64,000 nt of DNA from an uncultured Phascolarctobacterium sp. (GTDB lineage Bacteria; Bacillota; Negativicutes; Acidaminococcales; Acidaminococcaceae): contig UQWU01000002.1 of NCBI GenBank assembly GCA_900544885.1, forward strand, positions 1-64,000, in the 5' to 3' direction. Under the pieces are notes generated by a model. It saw only the letters and a list, made by a program, of their open reading frames with translations, was not told the DNA's origin and searched no databases. The position numbers and the translations under genes are program-made. Shown piece after piece: positions 41,863 to 52,694 of the stretch; position 1 is the stretch's first letter; every line of letters starts with the position of its first letter.

Positions 41863-42735
41863 GTGCTGAAGGGTATATTGTTAATAATTGGTGCCGCTAC
41901 CTGTTGGGGAATGGGCGGCGTTGCCGGACAATACTTATACGAATATCATCAAGCTGATTCTGTATGGCTGGTTATGATCCGTCAAATAGTAGGTGGCCTG
42001 ATATTCTTATCGTTTGGCGCTTTGGTGCAAAAACAAAATGTTTTTAAGGCATTAAGGGAAACACCGAGGGATCTTGTCGAATTTTCGTTTTTAGGCATAT
42101 TAGGTGCCCAGCTGGGATTTTACTATACTATCGGCCTGTGCAACGCTGCTACGGCGACAGTACTGCAATATATGGCACCTATTTATGTTATGCTGTGGGT
42201 CAGCTATAAAAATCGTCGCTGTCCGGAGGGCAGGGAGCTTTTAGGTATTGTCGGTGCAATTTTAGGTGTATTTCTGATTGCCACTCATGGCAGTATCGAT
42301 AGCTTAGCTTTATCCCCGGAGGCCTTAATTATCGGCTTACTATCAGCAATTTCTTATGCTTATTACAGTATTAAACCTATTGAAATGCTGAAGCGTTATT
42401 CTGCCAGTGTTATTATTGGCTGGGGTCAGTTATTATCAGGCTTATTTTTATTATTTTGGCGTAATCCTTTTTCTGCACCGGGTAATTGGGATACAAATGC
42501 TGTTTTAGCAATGTGTTATTTGGTGCTGGGGGCAACAATTGCTAGCTACGGGTTATATTTGCAGGGCTTAAAGATTGTTGGCCCTACAAAAGCTAGCCTG
42601 ATTTCTTGTGCTGAACCATTGGCTTCTATTATTGCTGTAGTCGTTTTATTGGGTACTAGGCTGGTTTTGCCTGACTTACTAGGTATGGCCTGCATTATTT
42701 TTACGGTTTTGATTTTATCTATTCCCAAAAAATAA
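41863..42735 (+). CDS. EamA/DMT family transporter
   Basis: A 290-residue, ten-helix drug/metabolite transporter with two EamA repeats (about 1-140 and 150-288). GAATCWGMGGVAGQY and a matching GPTKASLISCAEPLASIIAVV in the second repeat are typical. GTG at 41863 follows GGGAGAAG. Substrate unknown; relatives export amino acids or their analogues. Confidence 0.88.
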   Translation: MLKGILLIIGAATCWGMGGVAGQYLYEYHQADSVWLVMIRQIVGGLIFLSFGALVQKQNVFKALRETPRDLVEFSFLGILGAQLGFYYTIGLCNAATATVLQYMAPIYVMLWVSYKNRRCPEGRELLGIVGAILGVFLIATHGSIDSLALSPEALIIGLLSAISYAYYSIKPIEMLKRYSASVIIGWGQLLSGLFLLFWRNPFSAPGNWDTNAVLAMCYLVLGATIASYGLYLQGLKIVGPTKASLISCAEPLASIIAVVVLLGTRLVLPDLLGMACIIFTVLILSIPKK

Positions 42736-42832
42736 AATAAACCGTGTAAATATAATATAATCTTGTAAAGCAAGGGTTTTAGGCTGTTTGAAAAAAATAT
42801 TATCTTATTTCTAAAAAAGCAGGCAATCAAAC

Positions 42833-42861
42833 TTGCTATTTAATGTTTTTTTAGATATAAT
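42833..42861 (+). promoter_or_regulatory. Promoter of the XRE regulator
   Basis: TTGCTA (42833-42838), 17 bases, TATAAT (42856-42861). It lies downstream of the first possible ATG of the frame, which rules that ATG out. Confidence 0.7.
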
Positions 42862-42910
42862 TGTAATGTTATTACAACAGGAAGTTGAAAATGAGAAGGG
42901 GAGAGCTCTA

Positions 42911-43330
42911 GTGAAGTTGGATATTGATTACAAAGCTATTGGCTTGAGAATAAAGGCATCACGTGCACGCAAGGGATTGACTCAAGGCAATATCGCTAAA
43001 TTGACTGGCTTGTCAACTCCGCATATCAGTAATATTGAAACTGGTAACACCAAGCTTGGCTTGCCTACTATTATTCATCTTGCAAATGTGCTTGATGTAT
43101 CTGTTGATGAGCTTTTGTGTGATAATATTCATCGCAGTGAACAAATTTACTGCAATGAATTGTCTGATTTAGTTCAAGGTTGTTCTGTTGATGAATTGCA
43201 CATTATCTCTGAATTGGCTAAGGTAATTAAAAAAGCAGGCATCAATAGTGCTAAAAAAGTAAGAAAACGTCGTACTAAAGCTGAAATGGCAGCTGCTAAA
43301 GCGGCTACTGAAGCTGAACACGAAGGCTAA
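42911..43330 (+). CDS. XRE/Cro family transcriptional regulator
   Basis: A 139-residue regulator. GTG at 42911 after GGGGAGAG is the best start. The HTH domain occupies about 5-70 (GLRIKASRARKGLTQGNIAK then LSTPHISNIETGNTKLGLPT). A short helical linker and a Lys/Arg/Ala-rich C-terminus (KKVRKRRTKAEMAAAKAA) follow, which may bind nucleic acid nonspecifically. Targets unknown; it sits next to a tRNA gene. Confidence 0.85.
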   Translation: MKLDIDYKAIGLRIKASRARKGLTQGNIAKLTGLSTPHISNIETGNTKLGLPTIIHLANVLDVSVDELLCDNIHRSEQIYCNELSDLVQGCSVDELHIISELAKVIKKAGINSAKKVRKRRTKAEMAAAKAATEAEHEG

Positions 43331-43394
43331 TATTTTAGGACTGTGACAAATTGGTCTTCATTTTGCCGTGGTCTTAAAATAGCATAATTGCAAT

Positions 43395-43470
<76 letters not shown>

Positions 43471-43480
43471 ATGAAAATCA

Positions 43481-43509
43481 AGCCCTCCGAATATTTCGGA
43501 GGGCTTTTT
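43481..43509 (+). terminator. Terminator of tRNA-Thr
   Basis: AGCCCTCCGA pairs with TCGGAGGGCT, followed by T. Confidence 0.9.
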
Positions 43510-43510
43510 C

Positions 43511-43948
43511 ATATAAGCTATAAGTTATAGAATTTTAGAATAATTAATATCACTAGAAAGCATAAATAATATACTGTGAGAAAATTTATATACTCTAGCA
43601 TGAAAGGCCTGAAAGTAAAATTTTTCGTTTAAAAGATGTTATCTTTAATGGATTGTTGAGTGACATATTTGTGAAAGTGTATGTAAAAAAATATAGGTTG
43701 ACATTGAAAAATACTTTTGCACTGTACAAAATACGGCTTTTGACTTTGAAAATAATTAAATGTATCCACCTTCTTTATTCCTAAAAGAAAACAATTATTG
43801 TGAAATTTGACATAAAAAGCAACTTTTTGTAAATTTTGTAATAAAAATAATTGACGCTACTGCCAAAAATGATATACTATATAAAAGATAAATCTTTATC
43901 ATAAGTTATATGATTGTTTGCGTTCGTTTTTGAGTGGAGAAAAAATCA
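43511..43948. other. 438-bp gene-free stretch before wecA
   Basis: Very AT-rich. It holds a promoter-like TTGACA (43698-43703) without a good -10 and the wecA promoter at 43851-43878. No open frame, repeat or known RNA motif was recognised. Confidence 0.5.
43851..43878 (+). promoter_or_regulatory. Promoter of wecA-wecB
   Basis: TTGACG (43851-43856), 16 bases, TATACT (43873-43878), about 60 bases before the start codon. Confidence 0.65.
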
Positions 43949-44962
43949 ATGTTAAGTGCGTATGGTTTTCCTTTTTTGCTTGCTGCGTTAGTAAGCTACG
44001 TTTTGACTCCTTATATAAAAAAATTAGCATTTCAGATTGGTGCGATTGATAAACCTGATAACCGCAAGGTGCATAAAAAAATTATGCCGCGTCTTGGCGG
44101 TCTTGCTATTTATATTGCATTTATGATTGCCGCGGTGGCAAGCTTAGAGATGACTTGGGATATTGTCGGTATTTTAATCGGTGGTACAGTGATAGTAATT
44201 GTAGGTGTACTAGATGATAAATATCAGCTTCCTGCAAAAGTAAAGCTGCTGGGGCAGATTTTGGCTGCCTGTGTGCTGGTATTCTTCGACATTCGTATTG
44301 AATGGGTCAACAATCCTTTAGGCGGCTATTTTTATTTAGATCTTCTGTCTATTCCGTTGACGATTTTCTGGGTTATAAGCTTTACTAACGTAGTCAATCT
44401 GATTGACGGTTTGGATGGTTTGGCAGCAGGTGTATCTGCAATTGCTTCTATTACGGTTATTTTGGTAGCTGTACAAATGGGCTATTATCATATTGCAGTA
44501 ATGACTGCGGCTTTGGCCGGTGGTATTATCGGTTTTATACGCTATAATTTTAATCCTGCGACGATTTTTATGGGTGATACGGGCAGTATGTTCATTGGTT
44601 ATATGTTGGCAGCAATTTCTGTTTATGGTGCAGTAAAAACTGCTGCTACAGTAGCGTTGATTGTTCCTGCTATTGCTTTGGGATTGCCTATTATGGATAC
44701 AGCTTTTGCTATTATGCGTCGTTACAGCAATGGTCGTCCGATTTTCCAACCGGATAAAGGACATCTGCATCATCGCCTCTTGGCTATGGGTATGAACCAA
44801 AAGCAAGCAGTGCTGTTGATGTATGCTATTACTGCTGTTTTAGGTATTGCTGCAGTGCTGTGGGCTGAGGTTGATGGCTTCTATGCAGCTCTTATCATTG
44901 CTGTTATTATTACGGCTGTTGCTGTTGGTGCTAAAAAAATCGGTATTCTGAACGACAGATAA
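43949..44962 (+). CDS. wecA: Undecaprenyl-phosphate GlcNAc-1-phosphate transferase (WecA/TagO family)
   Basis: A 337-residue, about eleven-helix inner-membrane transferase that starts lipid-linked glycan synthesis. Family motifs: GAIDKPDNRKVHKKIMPRLG, the DDKY loop in GVLDDKYQLPAK, NLIDGLDGLAAG and MGDTGSMFIGY, and a cytoplasmic HLHHRL. The ATG at 43949 (after GTGGAG) is preferred over the GTG at 43934. In a diderm it would prime O-antigen or ECA-like glycans; TagO-like is the other name. Confidence 0.93.
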   Translation: MLSAYGFPFLLAALVSYVLTPYIKKLAFQIGAIDKPDNRKVHKKIMPRLGGLAIYIAFMIAAVASLEMTWDIVGILIGGTVIVIVGVLDDKYQLPAKVKLLGQILAACVLVFFDIRIEWVNNPLGGYFYLDLLSIPLTIFWVISFTNVVNLIDGLDGLAAGVSAIASITVILVAVQMGYYHIAVMTAALAGGIIGFIRYNFNPATIFMGDTGSMFIGYMLAAISVYGAVKTAATVALIVPAIALGLPIMDTAFAIMRRYSNGRPIFQPDKGHLHHRLLAMGMNQKQAVLLMYAITAVLGIAAVLWAEVDGFYAALIIAVIITAVAVGAKKIGILNDR

Positions 44963-44977
44963 AGGGGAGGAAGAGCC

Positions 44978-46138
44978 GTGGAAAAAATTAAATTAATGAC
45001 TGTTTTCGGCACTCGTCCGGAAGCTATCAAAATGTGTCCGTTAGTTTTAGAGATGCGTAAATATCCTGAATACATCCAACCGATTGTTGCTGTTACTGCA
45101 CAACATCGTGAAATGTTGGATCAGGTTCTGGATTTATTTGGTATCAAACCCGACTATGATCTGAACATTATGACTGCAGGTCAAACTTTGTATGATGTAA
45201 CTACTCGTGCATTGATGGGTTTGAAGGATGTTATGGAAGAAGCAAAGCCTGATATGGTTTTGGTACATGGTGATACTACTACTACCTTTGCCGGTGCTTT
45301 AGCTGCTTTCTATGCACAGATTCCTGTAGGTCACGTTGAAGCCGGCCTGCGTACCGGTAATAAATATTCTCCGTATCCAGAAGAAATGAACCGTAAATTG
45401 ACCGGTTCTATTGCGGATATGCATTTTTCACCGACTTCTACCAGCAAGGGTAATCTGCTGCGTGAGAATGTTGATGAAAAAAATATTCTGGTAACCGGTA
45501 ACACTGTTATTGATGCTTTGCAGACTACTGTCCGCGAAGATTATAAATTTGAAGACGCTGAGCTTAATAAGGTGTTTGCGTCCGGTAATCGTCTGATCCT
45601 TATGACTACCCATCGCCGCGAAAACTTAGGTGAGCCGATGCGTCATGTTTACCGTGCTTTAAAAAGCGTTTTGGAAACACATTCTGATGTAGAAGCAATT
45701 TTCCCGGTACATAAAAATCCTAAAGTACGTGAAATCGTGCGCGAGGAGTTGGGTGCTTTAGATAGAGTACATCTGATTGAACCGATGGATTATGAACCTT
45801 TTGCTAATTTGATGGCTAAGGTTGACATCGTTCTGACTGATAGCGGCGGAATTCAAGAAGAGGCGCCTGCTTTAGGAAAACCTGTTTTGGTATTACGTGA
45901 TACTACAGAAAGACCGGAGGCTGTTGAAGCCGGTACTGTAAAACTTGTTGGTACTGCTTATGAAGATGTTTTACATGAAACTAATCTGCTGTTAGATGAC
46001 GCTGAACATTATCGCTCCATGGCAGAGGCTGCTAATCCGTATGGTGATGGACGTGCTTGTGAGCGCATTATTAAGGCTATTTTGGCAAAAAATGGCTTTG
46101 CGGTAGAAAATTTACCGGAATTTGCTCATAAAGCATAG
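44978..46138 (+). CDS. wecB: UDP-N-acetylglucosamine 2-epimerase (non-hydrolysing)
   Basis: Makes UDP-ManNAc, 386 residues. VFGTRPEAIKMCPLVLEM is the N-terminal signature; then VHGDTTTTFAGALAAFY, GHVEAGLRTG, TTHRRENLG and DSGGIQEEAPALGKPVLVLRD, all family motifs. GTG start after GGGGAGG. Together with wecA it supports an Und-PP-GlcNAc-ManNAc glycan route. Confidence 0.95.
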   Translation: MEKIKLMTVFGTRPEAIKMCPLVLEMRKYPEYIQPIVAVTAQHREMLDQVLDLFGIKPDYDLNIMTAGQTLYDVTTRALMGLKDVMEEAKPDMVLVHGDTTTTFAGALAAFYAQIPVGHVEAGLRTGNKYSPYPEEMNRKLTGSIADMHFSPTSTSKGNLLRENVDEKNILVTGNTVIDALQTTVREDYKFEDAELNKVFASGNRLILMTTHRRENLGEPMRHVYRALKSVLETHSDVEAIFPVHKNPKVREIVREELGALDRVHLIEPMDYEPFANLMAKVDIVLTDSGGIQEEAPALGKPVLVLRDTTERPEAVEAGTVKLVGTAYEDVLHETNLLLDDAEHYRSMAEAANPYGDGRACERIIKAILAKNGFAVENLPEFAHKA

Positions 46139-46208
46139 ACAAAAGTTGTGAAAAATATTAAAATTAAAAGAGTAAATTTGTTGAATTTGTGAATTAATGT
46201 CGGTGGTG

Positions 46209-46484
46209 ATGAGCATGAGCACACAAACTCCTGATAAGGAACATATGCGTATGCTGGAAGCACTGGCTACAGTATCGTCATTAGCCTTTATGGCAGTGAT
46301 TGATTTTCTGCTGGCGTATTTTGGTGGTAACTGGCTTGATAATTATTTTCAAACAGGGAATCATACTATGCGCGGTATCTGTATTGCATTGGCAATTATT
46401 TCACTAGTGATGACATATTACAATCTGATACAGAAGAGCATTCTGTCACGGGATGCTGAACAGAAAAAAGATAATGAAAAGTAA
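46209..46484 (+). CDS. Putative ATP synthase accessory membrane protein (AtpQ/AtpI-like)
   Basis: A roughly 91-residue two-helix protein heading the ATP synthase operon, resembling the F0F1-ATPase-associated AtpQ family. Several ATGs compete (46197, 46209, 46215); GGTGGTG favours 46209 or 46215. It overlaps the next gene by 11 bases. AtpQ-like proteins may help c-ring assembly or ion uptake; not demonstrated here. Confidence 0.7.
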   Translation: MSMSTQTPDKEHMRMLEALATVSSLAFMAVIDFLLAYFGGNWLDNYFQTGNHTMRGICIALAIISLVMTYYNLIQKSILSRDAEQKKDNEK

Positions 46485-46881
46485 CTTTGATTTAACTTCC
46501 ATTGCCAAAAGCGGTGGTAGCAAATTTGTTTCACGAATTGCCTTTTGTGCTTTAGTCATAGCTCTGCCGTTATGGCTGGGACTGAGAACGTCGTTTGCAC
46601 ACGGTGTCTTATGTGGAGTGCTCGCAGGTATTATTGACCTGTCCATTTTGTTCTTGGGCATTAAGAAAGCTTTGCCCTATGTAGAGGCTCCCAAGCAAGG
46701 TCTGAAAATCATGAAACGTTTCCGCTGGGCCCGTGTGGCAGCAGCAGCAGTTTTTATTATTGCGATGTTAAAGATGAAACTAGCAGTGCATGGTGCATTT
46801 GCAGGGTTTCTTCTGATACATATATTCTTTATTCTAAATTTATTATTTATCGCGTACCAACATAATCATGAGAGGGCGTGA
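46474..46881 (+). CDS. atpI: ATP synthase subunit I (AtpI)
   Basis: A 135-residue four-helix protein of the AtpI family, a chaperone for c-ring assembly. The start at 46474 overlaps the preceding gene. It lies 18 bases before atpB, the standard position. Confidence 0.78.
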   Translation: MKSNFDLTSIAKSGGSKFVSRIAFCALVIALPLWLGLRTSFAHGVLCGVLAGIIDLSILFLGIKKALPYVEAPKQGLKIMKRFRWARVAAAAVFIIAMLKMKLAVHGAFAGFLLIHIFFILNLLFIAYQHNHERA

Positions 46882-46899
46882 AGAAAGGAGTGTGTAAAA

Positions 46900-47616
46900 A
46901 TGGGAAATGCAGCAGCTGAAGGTGCAGAAAAATCCGGAGAAATTATCCATTATCTTACCCAAACAACCTTTTTAGGTGAGGTTAACATGCAAACCATGTA
47001 CATGACCTGGGTAACTATGGCAATTGTTCTGGTATTGTTCCTTCTCGTTTGTAGGAACCCGAAAATGGTTCCGTCCGGACTGCAAAATGCTATGGAAATC
47101 ATCCTTGATTTCTTGAATGGTCTGATGCAAGACAATTTGGGTACTAAAGGCCGTAAATTTATGGCACCGTTCATCGTTACCTTGTTTATGTTTATCCTGG
47201 TAGCTAACGAACTGGGTATTCTGCTTCCGCAAATTGGCGTTCATTGGACTTCACCTACCAATGACATTAATACCTGCTTTGCGCTTTCTTTGTTAATTGC
47301 GTTTACAGCATATGTCGTTGGCGTGATGAAACAAGGCATCGGCCACTTTAAACATTTTATCAGTCCTAGTCCGGCATTCCTGCCGTTGCATCTGTTAGAT
47401 GCAGTGACTAAACCGCTGACCATGGCTCTTCGTCTTTTTGGTAACATCCTGGCAGGCGAAATTTTGCTGATCGTATTGTATCAGTTATCTCCATGGGTTA
47501 TTCCTGAACTTTGGGTAATGTTCAGCTTGTTCATTGGCTTTGTTCAGGCCTTTATCTTTACCATTTTGTCTTTGGGCAGCTATGCACTGGCATTTGCTAG
47601 CCATGACGAACACTAA
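46900..47616 (+). CDS. atpB: ATP synthase subunit a
   Basis: A 238-residue, six-helix stator channel. The essential Arg is in PLTMALRLFGNILAGE (about residue 174), and the C-terminal QAFIFTILSLGSYALA is typical. The ion-selectivity residues are not decisive. AAGGAG precedes the ATG. Confidence 0.95.
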   Translation: MGNAAAEGAEKSGEIIHYLTQTTFLGEVNMQTMYMTWVTMAIVLVLFLLVCRNPKMVPSGLQNAMEIILDFLNGLMQDNLGTKGRKFMAPFIVTLFMFILVANELGILLPQIGVHWTSPTNDINTCFALSLLIAFTAYVVGVMKQGIGHFKHFISPSPAFLPLHLLDAVTKPLTMALRLFGNILAGEILLIVLYQLSPWVIPELWVMFSLFIGFVQAFIFTILSLGSYALAFASHDEH

Positions 47617-47665
47617 TCTGATTAGTAAATTAAAAAAGTCATATTAACTTGAAAGGATGAATCAA

Positions 47666-47920
47666 ATGTCTGAAAATGCAATCATTACTGCCGCATCTGT
47701 AATTGGTGCAGGCCTTGTATGCTTGGGTGCTGCTGCTGGCGCTGGTATCGGTAACGGTAATATGTGCGGCAAATCTATTGAATCCATGGCTCGTCAACCG
47801 GAAGAAGCTGGTAAAATCTTTACCAACATGTTGGTATGCGTAGGCTTGATCGAATCCATGCCTATCCTGTGCTATGTAATCGCTATCGTTCTGGTATTCG
47901 CTAACCCGTTCATTAAATAA
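47666..47920 (+). CDS. atpE: ATP synthase subunit c
   Basis: An 84-residue hairpin rotor subunit. The loop ARQPEEAGKI joins two helices. Helix 2 holds the ion-binding Glu and Ser in VGLIESMPILCYV; helix 1 has GNGNMCGK with Asn where sodium-binding c subunits carry Gln. The usual Thr and Tyr after Glu-Ser are Met and Leu here. This is intermediate, so H+ versus Na+ specificity is uncertain. GAAAGGA fits the ATG at 47666 better than the one at 47657. Confidence 0.93.
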   Translation: MSENAIITAASVIGAGLVCLGAAAGAGIGNGNMCGKSIESMARQPEEAGKIFTNMLVCVGLIESMPILCYVIAIVLVFANPFIK

Positions 47921-47957
47921 TTTTATTTTGCAAGATTTCTAAAGGAGCGTGCTATAA

Positions 47958-48437
47958 TTGGTTAACTTTAATATGACACTTATCGCGCAAATCCTGAACT
48001 TTTTAGTTTTAGTTTTTGTCCTTGCAAAATTTGCTTACAAACCTGTAGTTAAAATTATGGATGAACGTAAGAATAAAATTGCAAGCGATTTGGAAGCAGC
48101 TGAAAAAGCAAAAACTGATGCTGAAGCTGTTAAAGCAGAATATGCTGCTAAATTAGCTGAAGCTAAACAAGAAGCTCAAGCTATTATTGATGCTGCACGT
48201 AAAACTGCTCAAGCTGCTCATGATAAAATCATGGCTGACACCAAAGCTGAACAAGATCAGGTTGTCGCAACTGCAAAAGAAGCAATCGCTATGGAAAAGA
48301 AAAAAGCTATGGACGACATTCGTGTCCAAGTTATTAACCTGTCCATGATTGCTGCTAGCAAAATTGTAGAACAAAAATTAGGTTCTGAAGAAGATAAACA
48401 AATGGCTGGCAAAATCGTTGATTCTATTATGAAATAA
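47958..48437 (+). CDS. atpF: ATP synthase subunit b
   Basis: A 159-residue stalk protein with one N-terminal helix (LIAQILNFLVLVFVLAKFAYKP) and a long right-handed coiled coil rich in Ala/Glu/Lys. The start is TTG at 47958, ten bases after AAAGGAG. Length is normal, and there is no delta fusion at its C-terminus as found in mycobacteria. It is the expected partner of the delta C-terminal domain. Confidence 0.93.
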   Translation: MVNFNMTLIAQILNFLVLVFVLAKFAYKPVVKIMDERKNKIASDLEAAEKAKTDAEAVKAEYAAKLAEAKQEAQAIIDAARKTAQAAHDKIMADTKAEQDQVVATAKEAIAMEKKKAMDDIRVQVINLSMIAASKIVEQKLGSEEDKQMAGKIVDSIMK

Positions 48438-48530
48438 TTATTTTGCTGCTTTCCCTATTAGGCCGGAAAGTATCTGCTGAACTGCGAATCAGTGTGATAA
48501 GAGCCGGTATTCGGAGGTGATTGGTACAAT

Positions 48531-50357
48531 ATGAAGAGTGAAGAAAATATTGCTTTATTGAAGCAAGAATTGTCCGACTTCAAAATTGATCTGGGTTCTA
48601 TTAAAGAACTGTTAGATGTTAATGTAACTACAGCCAAAAAACTGACTGTCGACGAGTATCAATCCATTTCTGCAATTCTCACCGAGAAACTGGGTCGCGA
48701 AATTTTCTTAAACAAGAAAGTAGATCCTTCTATCCTCGGCGGCATCATCGTACAAGTTGGCGATAAGGTATATGACGCTTCCGCTCTGCGTAAGCTGAAA
48801 AAAATGGAAGTAGCTCTGAATGGCATTGACATTCACGAATACACCAAACCTGAAGCTATGGGTGATGCTCTCAGCGCTAAGCTCGAGAATTACAAAGTGG
48901 ATGCTGACCTTGAAGAAGTTGGTATCGTTGAAAAAATCGGTGACGGCATCGCAACTGTTATCGGTATGAAAAACGCAATGGCTGGCGAATTGGTTGAAAT
49001 GCCCCATAACGTATCCGGCATGGTTCTGAACTTGAACCCTGATTCCGTTGGTATCGTATTAATGGGTGGCGAAACCAAAATTAAAGAAGGCGACATCGTT
49101 CGCCGTACCGGCCGCATCATGGAAGTTCCTGTTGGTGAAAACCTGCTGGGACGTGTAGTAAGTGCAATCGGTAATCCGATTGATGGCAAAGGCGAAATCG
49201 TTGCTGCTGCACATCGTCCGGTTGAATCTCCTGCACATGGTATCGCAGACCGTCAACCGGTTGATACCCCGTTGCAAACCGGTATTAAATGTATCGACGC
49301 ATTGGTTCCTATCGGACGTGGTCAGCGTGAATTAATCATCGGTGACCGTGGTACTGGTAAAACCGCTGTTGCAATCGATACTATCATCAACCAAAAAGGC
49401 TTAGGCGTTATCTGCATTTATGTAGCTATCGGCCAAAAAGCTTCTACTATTGCTCGTATTGTTCGTACTTTGGAACAACACGGTGCTATGGAATATACCA
49501 TTATCGTAGCTGCTACTGCTGCTGACTCCGCTCCGCTGCAATATCTGGCTCCGTATGCTGGCGTAACCATGGCTGAATACTTCATGGATCAAGGCAAAGA
49601 CGTTCTGTGCGTATACGACGACCTGTCCAAACACGCTGTTGCATATCGTGCAATGTCCCTGCTGCTCCGCCGTCCGCCAGGACGTGAAGCTTACCCTGGT
49701 GACGTATTCTACTTGCATTCCCGTCTGTTGGAACGCGCTGCTCGTCTGAACGATGAACTGAAAGGCGGTTCTATTACTGCTCTGCCTATCATCGAAACTC
49801 TGGCAGGTGACGTAGGCGGCTTCATTCCGACCAACGTAATTTCCATTACTGACGGTCAGATCTTCTTGGAATCTGAATTATTCTACGCAGGTATCCGTCC
49901 GGCTATTAACTCCGGTCTGTCCGTATCTCGTGTAGGTGGTGCTGCTCAGATTAAAGCTATGAAGCAAGTAGCTGGTACTTTACGTCTGGATTTGGCACAA
50001 TTCCGCGAACTGGCAGCATTTGCTCAGTTTGCTTCTGACCTTGATAAAGCTACCAAAGCTCAATTGGACCGTGGTCAACGTCTGACCGAAGTTCTGAAAC
50101 AAGGCCAATACAGCCCGCTGTCTGTTGAAAAACAAGTTATGGCAATTTACCTTGGCACTAAAGGTTACCTGGATGACGTAGCAGTTAAAGACGTAACTCG
50201 CTGCGAAAAAGAATTCCTGGAATTCATGGCTGCAAACCATCCTGAAGTTGGTGCAGACATCCTCAGCGCTAAGAAAATCACTGACGAAAATGAAGAAGCA
50301 TTGAAGAAAGCTATCGCCGAGTTCAAGGAAACCTTTGTATCCAGTGAAGGCAGGTGA
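48531..50357 (+). CDS. atpA: Fused ATP synthase delta C-terminal domain / alpha subunit
   Basis: A 608-residue polypeptide. Residues about 33-96 match the C-terminal domain of the delta (OSCP) subunit: [20 protein letters not shown], a basic [20 protein letters not shown] and [11 protein letters not shown]. After a short linker, about 106 onward is an ordinary alpha subunit: its N-terminal helix ([19 protein letters not shown]), [11 protein letters not shown], Walker [27 protein letters not shown] and the C-terminal bundle. No atpH lies in the 93 bases after atpF, and the delta N-terminal domain is missing from the operon. The fusion is in one open frame with AGGTGA ten bases before the ATG. 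Alpha is normal in size, so the delta part is an addition. Confidence 0.92.
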   Translation: MKSEENIALLKQELSDFKIDLGSIKELLDVNVTTAKKLTVDEYQSISAILTEKLGREIFLNKKVDPSILGGIIVQVGDKVYDASALRKLKKMEVALNGIDIHEYTKPEAMGDALSAKLENYKVDADLEEVGIVEKIGDGIATVIGMKNAMAGELVEMPHNVSGMVLNLNPDSVGIVLMGGETKIKEGDIVRRTGRIMEVPVGENLLGRVVSAIGNPIDGKGEIVAAAHRPVESPAHGIADRQPVDTPLQTGIKCIDALVPIGRGQRELIIGDRGTGKTAVAIDTIINQKGLGVICIYVAIGQKASTIARIVRTLEQHGAMEYTIIVAATAADSAPLQYLAPYAGVTMAEYFMDQGKDVLCVYDDLSKHAVAYRAMSLLLRRPPGREAYPGDVFYLHSRLLERAARLNDELKGGSITALPIIETLAGDVGGFIPTNVISITDGQIFLESELFYAGIRPAINSGLSVSRVGGAAQIKAMKQVAGTLRLDLAQFRELAAFAQFASDLDKATKAQLDRGQRLTEVLKQGQYSPLSVEKQVMAIYLGTKGYLDDVAVKDVTRCEKEFLEFMAANHPEVGADILSAKKITDENEEALKKAIAEFKETFVSSEGR

Positions 50358-50364
50358 TTAACTG

Positions 50365-51249
50365 ATGGCAACTGCACGCGAGATTCATCGCCACATGAAA
50401 AGCGTAGGTAACATCGGTAAGATCACTAAAGCTATGAAGATGGTTGCTGCTGCTCGTCTTAGACGTGCTCAAGAAAAAGCTGCTGCTAGCCGTCCTTATG
50501 CTATCAAGATCAAAGAAGTGTTATCCAGCGTTGTGAGCGATCCGAGCATTCTTGCAGGCCTTAGTGCCAAAAAACACCCGCTGCTTCAACATCGTGAAGT
50601 TAAAAAAGTTGGTTATCTGGTACTCGCCTCTGATAAAGGTCTGGCTGGTGCATATAGCTCCAATGCTCTGAAATTAGCTGTGGCTGAAATTTCTGCTTGT
50701 GATGACGAAGTTGTCGTTATTACCAGTGGCCGTAAGGCAAGAGATTTCTTCAACCGCCGTGGTTATAAAGTATTGAGTGCACATTTCGGTTATTCTGACA
50801 GACCTACATATGCTAACGCTGCTGAAATTGCTCAAGATGCAATTGCACAATTTGCTGATGAGCATTTTGATGAACTGCGTATTGTATATACAATTTTTAA
50901 AACTGCTTTGTCCCAGACTCCTACCTGCGAAAAAATTCTGCCGGTAGAGCCTCCTGTTAAGGAAAAAGGCAAAGCAAGTGCTTCATTTATCTTTGAACCT
51001 AGCGAAGACGAAACTTTACAAGTACTTGCTCCTAAGTATTTGGAAACCGTAGTTTACGCTGCTCTGGTACAATCTGCTGCCAGTGAATTAGGTTCTCGTA
51101 TGACTGCAATGTCTTCTGCAACTGACAACGCTGCAAAACTGGTACAAAACCTGGAGCTGTCTTACAATAAGGCACGCCAGGCTTCCATTACCCGTGAGCT
51201 TAACGAAATCGTTGGCGGCGTAGAAGCTTTGAAACAGTCTCAAAACTAA
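50365..51249 (+). CDS. atpG: ATP synthase subunit gamma
   Basis: A 294-residue central shaft. N-terminal IHRHMKSVGNIGKITKAMKM and C-terminal ELGSRMTAMSSATDNAAKLV form the coiled coil; the Rossmann domain is between. Starts seven bases after the fusion gene. Confidence 0.95.
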   Translation: MATAREIHRHMKSVGNIGKITKAMKMVAAARLRRAQEKAAASRPYAIKIKEVLSSVVSDPSILAGLSAKKHPLLQHREVKKVGYLVLASDKGLAGAYSSNALKLAVAEISACDDEVVVITSGRKARDFFNRRGYKVLSAHFGYSDRPTYANAAEIAQDAIAQFADEHFDELRIVYTIFKTALSQTPTCEKILPVEPPVKEKGKASASFIFEPSEDETLQVLAPKYLETVVYAALVQSAASELGSRMTAMSSATDNAAKLVQNLELSYNKARQASITRELNEIVGGVEALKQSQN

Positions 51250-52692
<1,443 letters not shown>

Positions 52693-52694
52693 TA

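Noticed and set aside
42833..42910. Longer N-terminus for the XRE protein
   Set aside because: The region contains the -35 and -10 boxes, so it is upstream of the transcript.
48438..48530. Possible remnant of the missing delta N-terminal domain
   Set aside because: All three frames were read; none resembles delta and all contain stops.
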